Below are positions 1 through 4,953 of a stretch of DNA of 5,512 bases, piece by piece (positions within the stretch are counted from its first letter, which is position 1; each line of letters opens with the position of its first letter). This stretch comes from Spirochaetales bacterium. Lineage in GTDB: Bacteria; Spirochaetota; Spirochaetia; Sphaerochaetales; Sphaerochaetaceae. Location: NCBI GenBank assembly GCA_017614625.1, contig JAGABK010000108.1:1-5512 (forward strand), given 5' to 3'. A model generated the notes under the pieces. That model made no database searches. It was given only the letters and a program-made list of their open reading frames with translations, and was not told the origin of the DNA. Made by a program: the position numbers and the translations under genes.

Positions 1-8
1 CAATCGAT

Positions 9-37
9 TTGACTTTTTGATGGAAAGATGCTATGAT
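9..37 (+). promoter_or_regulatory. Sigma70-type promoter of the GyrI-like gene
   Basis: TTGACT at 9-14 matches the -35 consensus at 5 of 6 bases. TATGAT at 32-37 matches the -10 consensus at 5 of 6. The spacer is exactly 17 bp, and a TGC at 29-31 supplies an extended -10 (TGn). Transcription would begin near 43-45, giving a leader of about 15 nt that carries only the ribosome binding site. This is the best promoter in the window. It lies inside the longest possible reading frame of the next gene, which argues against translation starts upstream of 59. Seen in sequence; activity is inferred. Confidence 0.75.
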
Positions 38-46
38 GTGGTGTAC

Positions 47-53
47 GGAGGAG
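47..53 (+). promoter_or_regulatory. Ribosome binding site that fixes the start at 59
   Basis: GGAGGAG lies 5 nt before the ATG at 59. The in-frame TTG at 17 and ATG at 20 have no comparable purine-rich site and fall inside the promoter, so the ATG at 59 is the better start. Confidence 0.8.
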
Positions 54-58
54 AAGGC

Positions 59-697
59 ATGGCGTTCGATTTCAGGAAGGAGTACAGGGAATTCTATATG
101 CCTAAGGACAAGCCGGAAATCATTACGGTTCCGAAGGCGAATTACATAGCAGTCAGGGGAAAGGGCGACCCGAATGAGGAAGGCGGAGCCTATCAGCAGG
201 CAATAGGTGTGCTGTATGCCGTCGCCTACACGTTGAAGATGAGCTACAAGACGGACTACCGGATCGAAGGTTTCTACGATTATGTTGTGCCGCCGCTCGA
301 GGGTTTCTGGTGGCAGGATGACATCTCAGGCGTGGATTACTCCGACAAGACCTCATTCAACTGGATCTCGGTCATCCGCCTGCCTGATTTCATCACCGCG
401 GACAATTTCAGATGGGCTGTGGAGACGGCGCAAAGGAAAAAGAAGATGGACTGCTCGTCGGCCGAGTTCCTGACGATCGACGAGGGGCTCTGCGTGCAGG
501 TCATGCACAACGGTCCGTTCGATGACGAGCCGGCCACGGTCGCCCTGATGGACGATTTCCTTGCGAAGAACGGCTATGTCAATGATTTCAGCGGCAGCCG
601 CCTGCATCATGAGATATACCTGTCCGATGCCCGCAAGGTCGCACCGGAGAAGTGGAAGACGGTCATCAGGCATCCGGTCAGGAAAGCCCTCGGTTGA
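59..697 (+). CDS. GyrI-like small-molecule-binding domain protein
   Basis: A 212-residue cytoplasmic protein of the GyrI-like family (AraC effector-binding fold, the Lin2189/COG4832 type of stand-alone protein). Family hallmarks are visible. An N-terminal lead ends in a strand with VPKANYIAVRGKGDPN (residues 24-39). The helix after it starts near Q46. An aromatic PPLEGFWW segment lies at 78-85, FNWISVIRLPDF at 100-111, a central EGLCVQVMHNGPFDDE at 142-157, and a C-terminal RLHHEIYLSDARK at 181-193. E185 in the HHEIYL strand sits where relatives such as BmrR and SbmC carry an acidic ligand-pocket residue. There is no DNA-binding domain, so it is a stand-alone binder or enzyme, not an AraC or MerR regulator. 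Some members of this superfamily hydrolyse cyclopropane-bearing DNA-alkylating drugs; whether this one does is unknown. Length and motifs look complete, with no signal peptide or membrane segment. It has its own promoter and a strong ribosome binding site, and the acetyltransferase gene follows 63 bp downstream. Family assignment is confident; substrate is not. Confidence 0.9.
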   Translation: MAFDFRKEYREFYMPKDKPEIITVPKANYIAVRGKGDPNEEGGAYQQAIGVLYAVAYTLKMSYKTDYRIEGFYDYVVPPLEGFWWQDDISGVDYSDKTSFNWISVIRLPDFITADNFRWAVETAQRKKKMDCSSAEFLTIDEGLCVQVMHNGPFDDEPATVALMDDFLAKNGYVNDFSGSRLHHEIYLSDARKVAPEKWKTVIRHPVRKALG

Positions 698-704
698 GGC
701 CACC

Positions 705-733
705 TTGACCTTCATGACCATAAGGGATAGATT
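705..733 (+). promoter_or_regulatory. Possible sigma70-type promoter of the GNAT gene
   Basis: TTGACC at 705-710 matches the -35 consensus at 5 of 6 bases. TAGATT at 728-733 matches the -10 at 4 of 6, with a 17-bp spacer. It starts 8 bp after the preceding stop codon, in the 63-bp gap. If active, the acetyltransferase can be expressed separately from the GyrI-like gene, although read-through from upstream is also likely because no hairpin terminator is visible between them. Confidence 0.45.
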
Positions 734-760
734 AACGCCCAAACGAAGGGAGGTTCCGAC

Positions 761-1552
761 ATGGTCAAGGTCTATTCGAACGGTATTGATTTCTATGAAG
801 AGAACAAGGCGTTCCTGCTTGAGGCCAAGTACAACGAGCCTTTCTTCAGACTCGACGCGCCGCTTCTGAAGGAGGCGGGCAAGGACGAATACGCGATAAG
901 GATCCGGGAAGGGGTGTTGCAGCTTGTCGCCCTGTGCGTTGAGCCCTACAGCATCCTGTTCCAGGGCGACGCCTCGCTGGCGGACGATATGGTGTGCTGT
1001 CTGACATCGAACGGCTACAAGGTCAAGAACTTCCTTTGCGACATCGGCCTGGGGGAGAAGATGACGGAGAGCTTTGCCCGCGAGGGGTACGGGTTCCGCC
1101 TTTCGCTTGGAATGGATTTCATGGAGGCGAGGGGGAGGACCGCACCGACGGCTGAGAAGATCGAGGTCCCCACGGAAGAGGATGTGGACGAGCTGTACGG
1201 GATGATGTGCGCCTTCATCAAGGACTGCGGACTGACGGATACGGTCCACAGGGAGCGGGTGGCGGAGACCGTTTCGGATTTCAGGGTCCTCAGGAAGGAC
1301 GGCAGGATCGTCTCGTTCGCCAAGGCCCAGAAGTGGACGGACGATGCGTCGAAGATCAGCTATGTCTACACGAGGGACGAGTTCCGCAACAAGGGCTGCG
1401 CGCGGGCGGTGGTAGGATTTCTGGTGAACGAGATCGTCGGCGCGGGAAGGGTCGCGACGCTGAACGTGGACCGCAAGAATCCGGTGAGCAACCACCTCTA
1501 TGAGTCCCTGGGCTTTGAGAAGGTCTTCTCCCAGGGTGTGTTCTCGCTGTGA
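761..1552 (+). CDS. GNAT family N-acetyltransferase, two-part
   Basis: A 263-residue soluble protein whose C-terminal half (about 131-263) is a GNAT acetyltransferase of the FR47-like kind, expected to move an acetyl group from acetyl-CoA to an amine. The acetyl-CoA-binding motif A follows the strand ISYVYTRDEFR as RNKGCA at 209-214 (R-x-x-G-x-A), leading into helix AVVGFLVNEIV. Motif B is NPVSNHLYESLGFEKV at 240-255, with the Asn and Tyr (N240, Y247) usual in this family. The N-terminal half (1-130) has no motif I can name. Its alternating strand/helix pattern, ending in LSLGMDFMEA at 114-123, suggests a degenerate second GNAT-like lobe or a substrate-recognition domain. The ATG is preceded by AAGGGAGG at 746-753, 7 nt away. 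Arginine is mostly AGG. It lies between the GyrI-like gene and the transporter gene on the same strand. The substrate cannot be read from sequence; antibiotic, peptide or metabolite amines are all possible. Confidence 0.87.
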   Translation: MVKVYSNGIDFYEENKAFLLEAKYNEPFFRLDAPLLKEAGKDEYAIRIREGVLQLVALCVEPYSILFQGDASLADDMVCCLTSNGYKVKNFLCDIGLGEKMTESFAREGYGFRLSLGMDFMEARGRTAPTAEKIEVPTEEDVDELYGMMCAFIKDCGLTDTVHRERVAETVSDFRVLRKDGRIVSFAKAQKWTDDASKISYVYTRDEFRNKGCARAVVGFLVNEIVGAGRVATLNVDRKNPVSNHLYESLGFEKVFSQGVFSL

Positions 1553-1569
1553 GTGGTTCCGCGCGGGCA

Positions 1570-1599
1570 TGTACTTGAGCGGGCACAGTATTATATAAT
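1570..1599 (+). promoter_or_regulatory. Possible promoter of the MATE-ATPase gene
   Basis: A perfect TATAAT at 1594-1599 lies 26 bp before the GTG start. The best -35 is poor: TGTACT at 1570-1575 (3 of 6, 18-bp spacer). TTGAGC at 1575-1580 looks better but would leave only 13 bp. An activator-dependent promoter would fit a good -10 with a weak -35. The surrounding TTATATAAT would also resemble an archaeal TATA box, but the extended -10 promoter at 9-37 favours the bacterial reading. Confidence 0.45.
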
Positions 1600-1610
1600 G
1601 TGATGGTAAC

Positions 1611-1618
1611 GGGAGAGA
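1611..1618 (+). promoter_or_regulatory. Ribosome binding site supporting a GTG start at 1626
   Basis: GGGAGAGA precedes the GTG with about 8-10 nt between the GGAG core and the start codon, a little long. No ATG occurs in frame upstream before the stop at 1596-1598. The first in-frame ATG downstream (residue 33) would remove part of the first membrane helix, so GTG is the better start. Confidence 0.6.
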
Positions 1619-1625
1619 AGCCGAA

Positions 1626-3449
1626 GTGGCGGGATCAATCAGGCGGATTCAGAGTGAATACAGATACAATGTCGTAAAGAGCATTTTCAGGAAGAATCTC
1701 GCCACGCAGTTCGGCACGTCCATGGCCTTCATCATGGGCCCTGTCGTCGACGGAATAGTCACGGGCAATTACCTGGGTGTCAACGCCGTTGCCGCCAACA
1801 GCCTTCTCAGGCCGGCCTTCCTGCTGTTCACCATAACCGGTTCGGTTCTGGCCGGCGGTTCAAGAAGCCTGTACACTGAGCATCTGGGAAGGGGAGAGAC
1901 CGACAAGGCCAACAGCGCGTTTTCCTTCGCGCTCATCCTTTCTGCGGCTGTGGCCCTGGTATTTGCCGCATGCTGTCTTCTGATTCCCTCGCTGATCATG
2001 CGCATCCTCGGCGCCAATACGGTCAATTCCTACCTCGAGCCGCTCGGGGCCGCCTACCTCAGAGGCTACGCGTTCGGACTTCCGTTCGTATGCTGCGCGA
2101 CGATAATGTCGGGCTACATGAGCCTGGACAACGATTTCGCACGGCCCGTCTTCGCAGTGGGCGCCATGACGGGTATAAACGTCATACTGGATTTCGTCGT
2201 GGTGCTTTGTACGGACCTTGGGATGTACGGGCTCGCCCTGGCCACTTCCGCCAGCTATGTGGGGTACTTCCTGGTCCTTGCGACCCACTTCTTCAGGAAG
2301 GACAGGAACCTCCGCTTCCATGTGGACTGGAAGAGCAGGCCGTTCTCGTTCTCCGGGAAGATGTTCTACCGCGGCTCGATCAGCGCGGTGAACAAGGTCG
2401 CAGCCTCCGCCGCGGGAATCCTGATCAACCACATCCTGACCGCGCAGTTCTTCGGTCCGGTCATCGCCGTCTACGGAATGCAGAACAGCGTGCTTTATCT
2501 GTTCGGCTTTCTGTATCTTGGGACCTCCGATTCTGTATGGGTCATGTCGGGCATCTTCTACTCCGAGGAGGACAGGTACTCGCTCAACGACCTCCAGATC
2601 GCATCGATGGGTCTGGGAATCCCGCTTAGTGTCATCTGCGGCGCTGTCCTTTTCCTTTTCCCGAGGTTCTTCGCCGGTCTTTATCTGGGATTCGACAATG
2701 CAGCGACCCTGGCCATGGGCGCCGAGGGGGTAAGGGTGGTAGCCTTCGCCCTGCCGCTGAGGGTCTTCCTGTACTGTCTCATCAACTACCTCCAGGGCGT
2801 GAGGAAGATCGAGACCGCCAACATCATGATGCTACTGATGATCCTGGTCGCGCCGGTGGGCCTCATGAAGCCGTGCATCGCAATCTTCGGACAGCAGGGC
2901 GTCTGGTTCTCGATAGTCATAGTGGACCTCATCCTCTCCATACTGGCTCTGGCGTTCATCCTCCTTCAGAAGGGGAAGACGCTCAAGGACAAGCGCCTCT
3001 TCGTCGGTGACCGCATCGCATCCGGCGACAGGGAGATGGAGTTCGTCATCGACACGATGATGGAGGTCTCCGCGGTTGCCGGAATCGCCATGCTGTTCTG
3101 CAGGGAGAACGGCTACAGTGACCTGGCCGGCAACAGGATTGCGCTGTTCACCGAGGAGATGACCAGGAACATCATCCAGCACGGGTTCGATGAGAAGAAG
3201 CAGAACCTGATCTACATCAGGCTGCTTGCAAGGGACGACGGCATAATCCTCAGGATCAGGGACGACTGCAGGCCGTTCAATCCGGTCGAGCGTTACAAGC
3301 TGGAGACGGAGAACAACTCCGACCCGACTGCCAACATGGGTATCAGGCTCGTTATGGGTCTTGCCTCGGATGTCCAGTACATCAGCACGTTCAAGACGAA
3401 CACGCTGATCGTGCGCGTGGACGAGAAGACGCTGAAACAGGAAGGGTGA
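1626..3449 (+). CDS. MATE-type transporter fused to an RsbW-like ATPase domain
   Basis: A 607-residue inner-membrane protein in two parts. Residues 1-450 form a MATE (multidrug and toxic compound extrusion) transporter domain with about 12 hydrophobic helices, near 25-50, 55-77, 98-120, 141-165, 175-196, 199-221, 251-271, 280-300, 330-350, 368-390, 398-418 and 428-448. N-terminal MATE landmarks are GPVVDGIVTGNYLG (38-51), AANSLLRPAF (56-65) and HLGRGETDKANSAF (86-99). A charged linker (449-470) leads to a cytoplasmic GHKL ATPase domain (about 471-600) of the anti-sigma-factor/serine-kinase type. Its N box is E510/E511, N515 and H519-G520 (EEMTRNIIQHG), its D box is RDDCRPFNP (545-553), and its C-terminal glycine motif is ANMGIRLVMGLA (569-580). 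The usual D-x-G of the D box reads DDC, and the first Gly of G-x-G reads Asn, so ATP binding may be altered. Ordinary MATE exporters are about 450 residues and are driven by Na+ or H+ gradients without ATP. The ATPase part may therefore regulate transport or phosphorylate a partner; that is inference. No STAS antagonist or sigma factor gene is in the window. The start is a GTG with GGGAGAGA upstream, 73 bp after the acetyltransferase gene. Confidence 0.88.
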   Translation: MAGSIRRIQSEYRYNVVKSIFRKNLATQFGTSMAFIMGPVVDGIVTGNYLGVNAVAANSLLRPAFLLFTITGSVLAGGSRSLYTEHLGRGETDKANSAFSFALILSAAVALVFAACCLLIPSLIMRILGANTVNSYLEPLGAAYLRGYAFGLPFVCCATIMSGYMSLDNDFARPVFAVGAMTGINVILDFVVVLCTDLGMYGLALATSASYVGYFLVLATHFFRKDRNLRFHVDWKSRPFSFSGKMFYRGSISAVNKVAASAAGILINHILTAQFFGPVIAVYGMQNSVLYLFGFLYLGTSDSVWVMSGIFYSEEDRYSLNDLQIASMGLGIPLSVICGAVLFLFPRFFAGLYLGFDNAATLAMGAEGVRVVAFALPLRVFLYCLINYLQGVRKIETANIMMLLMILVAPVGLMKPCIAIFGQQGVWFSIVIVDLILSILALAFILLQKGKTLKDKRLFVGDRIASGDREMEFVIDTMMEVSAVAGIAMLFCRENGYSDLAGNRIALFTEEMTRNIIQHGFDEKKQNLIYIRLLARDDGIILRIRDDCRPFNPVERYKLETENNSDPTANMGIRLVMGLASDVQYISTFKTNTLIVRVDEKTLKQEG

Positions 3450-3521
3450 AAGGGCTTGCCGTCGGCCTCGTCTATAACTTAAGAGTAATAGATAAAAAAT
3501 AGGGAAGTGGGAACTCCGGTG
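3450..3521. other. Convergent 72-bp AT-rich gap without a clear terminator
   Basis: This gap separates the stop of the transporter gene (plus strand) from the stop of the metallophosphoesterase gene (minus strand). Both transcripts must end near here. I see no GC-rich hairpin followed by a T run on either strand. The A6 run at 3494-3499 reads as a T run on the minus strand, but the sequence just before it forms only a poor stem. Termination may be factor-dependent or may lie inside the opposing gene. Confidence 0.5.
3471..3492. repeat. Short AT-rich inverted repeat in the convergent gap
   Basis: TCTAT (3471-3475) pairs with ATAGA (3488-3492). Inside, after one A-A mismatch, ACT (3477-3479) pairs with AGT (3484-3486) around a TAAG loop. 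This gives an 8-bp, AT-rich, weak hairpin. Next to it is the A6 run, on the wrong side to make an intrinsic terminator in the usual order for either strand. It may be part of a weak bidirectional end signal or chance. Confidence 0.35.
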
Positions 3522-4904
3522 TTACGGAACTATGCTTTCCTCACACTCGTTTCCCCAGGAGTCTCTTGCGACCACCTTTATCGAAATGGCCGCCGGATCG
3601 TACTCCCCGATATTGATCGAATACGAACCCTTCATATCCTTGGGATCGGTGTAATGGTAGAAATCGGCCAGGATGTTGAACCGCCTGAGCTCTTTGCCGG
3701 CCTTGTCGCAGACGAAGACCGAATAGTCGTGGATCAGGTCGTCGTCGGTTGCGGCGGCGAACTCGACCGTGAGGGTTCCGTCGGCGTTCTTCTTCACGGA
3801 GCCGCCCTTGCTGAATTCGGGCGCAGGGTTGTCGGCCCTGTCCTTTCCGTAGACCGTCAGATGCGATCCGTCGGCCTTGGGGGCGGGGATGATCCAGTCT
3901 TCCTTGATGGTTCCGCCGTTGTAGAAGTCCATTCTGGCGATGCGCGTGTTTCCGTAGATATCGACCTCTATGTACAGTCCCTGGGAGAACGAGGCGCAGT
4001 CCTTCATGACGGTCTCCGACCTCATGTCCTCGAAATTGCCGTTCTCAATGGCCATGAAGCGGACCGAGCCGCAGCCGAGTGCCGTGAAATCGGTCTGCAT
4101 GATTGAGCGCTCGTCGTTGAGCGGGAAGTGGAGGTGGCCGCTTAATGTGATGACCTGGTTGTACTTGCACAGGACGTCCAGAAGGTCCTTCGAGTACCAT
4201 CCGAGCTTGTTCTTCGAGTCTCCGAGCTTGAGGTCGCTTCCGTAGCAGGTGTCGTAGGGCATGGCGTGGGTGAGGACGAACACGGGCTTTCCGGGCTCCT
4301 CGGCCGTGATCCTGGCAAGCACGCCGTCAAGCCATTTCAGTGTCCTTTCGCCCATGACGACCTCGCCGTACACCGCGAAGTTCTCCGGCATGACGGTGAT
4401 TATGTGGATTCCGTTCACGATGCAGTGCCTGTTTCCTTCGTTGATGACGGAGTCCTCCTGGTCGGTCAGGAAGAATTCGGGCCCGAACATCTCGGGATAG
4501 GTCTTGAGCGTCTCGTATGTCTCGTTCCTGGCGTCATGGTTTCCCATGCAGTACACCAGCGTGACATCCTTGGGATCGAAGCACCTGAGGTAGTTGTTCC
4601 TGAACTGGCCCACCTCGTCCTTCGTAGCCGAGTCCGTGAGGTCTCCGGCGGCCATCACGGCGTCAAGCTTGCCACCGCTCATATTCTCGAGCTGCTTGAG
4701 GGCGGCGACCATCTTGAGGGAGTTGTTGTCCACATTGCTCAGGTTCTGATGGATGTCGCTGAGCGCCCCCGCCCTGAACACGATGTGGTTCGGATCGAAC
4801 GCATGGTTCCGGCCGAACTTCGAAGTCGAGCAGCCGCACAGTAGGAGCGACAGGCAGAATACCGGGACGAGAATCCTTGCAATCACGTTTGGTCTGTTCT
4901 TCAT
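3522..4904 (-). CDS. Lipoprotein calcineurin-like metallophosphoesterase
   Basis: A 460-residue exported phosphoesterase. The N-terminus is a lipoprotein signal: basic residues K2, R4 and R10, a hydrophobic stretch 11-22, and lipobox L22-C-G-C25, so C25 should be lipidated and the enzyme anchored outside the cytoplasmic membrane. The catalytic domain (about 40-335) has all five metal-binding blocks of the calcineurin-like family: D50-I-H52, G87-D88-L-T-D, G121-N122-H123-D124, H213 in LTHAMPYD, and G256-H257-L-H259. It should therefore be an active two-metal hydrolase of phosphomonoesters or diesters; the substrate is not evident. Residues about 361-460 look like an all-beta C-terminal domain (fibronectin III-like pattern, TLTVEFAAATDDDLIHDYSV), possibly for substrate or surface binding. 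The ATG follows GAGAGG (4915-4910 on the minus strand) by 5 nt. The upstream phosphodiesterase gene ends 49 bp away on the same strand with no visible promoter between, so the two probably form an operon. The family call is firm; the physiological role is inferred. Confidence 0.9.
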   Translation of the reverse strand: MKNRPNVIARILVPVFCLSLLLCGCSTSKFGRNHAFDPNHIVFRAGALSDIHQNLSNVDNNSLKMVAALKQLENMSGGKLDAVMAAGDLTDSATKDEVGQFRNNYLRCFDPKDVTLVYCMGNHDARNETYETLKTYPEMFGPEFFLTDQEDSVINEGNRHCIVNGIHIITVMPENFAVYGEVVMGERTLKWLDGVLARITAEEPGKPVFVLTHAMPYDTCYGSDLKLGDSKNKLGWYSKDLLDVLCKYNQVITLSGHLHFPLNDERSIMQTDFTALGCGSVRFMAIENGNFEDMRSETVMKDCASFSQGLYIEVDIYGNTRIARMDFYNGGTIKEDWIIPAPKADGSHLTVYGKDRADNPAPEFSKGGSVKKNADGTLTVEFAAATDDDLIHDYSVFVCDKAGKELRRFNILADFYHYTDPKDMKGSYSINIGEYDPAAISIKVVARDSWGNECEESIVP

Positions 4905-4909
4905 TTGAA

Positions 4910-4919
4910 CCTCTCTTTC
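4910..4919 (-). promoter_or_regulatory. Ribosome binding site of the metallophosphoesterase gene
   Basis: On the minus strand the sequence reads GAAAGAGAGG with 5 nt before the ATG at 4904. It fixes the start directly ahead of a good lipoprotein signal peptide. Confidence 0.65.
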
Positions 4920-4953
4920 CGACGCCGGGCCGGTTGTTTCCTCAATTATCCGA

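Noticed and set aside
353..1570. Long open frame of about 405 codons on the minus strand opposite the first two rightward genes
   Set aside because: It is fully antisense to two genes with clear family motifs, its product is rich in Arg, Leu, Val and His without a recognisable domain, and it crosses the gap between them. Long antisense frames are common opposite GC-rich coding DNA.
1860..2629. Open frames on both strands within the transporter gene (1970-2629 plus, 1860-2432 minus)
   Set aside because: They are shadows of the MATE domain in other frames; the products are Arg/Gly/Pro-rich without a motif, and the hydrophobic helices in the main frame are convincing.
3515..3528. TCCG/CGGA stem around the stop codon of the metallophosphoesterase gene as a terminator
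   Set aside because: Only 4 bp long with a 6-nt loop and no adjacent T run in either direction.
3507..4106. Plus-strand open frame of 199 codons opposite the metallophosphoesterase gene
   Set aside because: The minus-strand frame carries a lipobox and all five metal-binding motifs; the plus-strand product has no recognisable domain and is a typical antisense shadow.
4266..4844. Plus-strand open frame of 192 codons opposite the metallophosphoesterase gene
   Set aside because: Antisense to the catalytic domain, rich in Val, Glu, His and Gly, with no motif or ribosome binding site.
4905..4953. Promoter between the two leftward genes
   Set aside because: GATAAT occurs on the minus strand near 4944-4949, but there is no TTGACA-like hexamer at 16-18 bp upstream, so co-transcription is the simpler reading.
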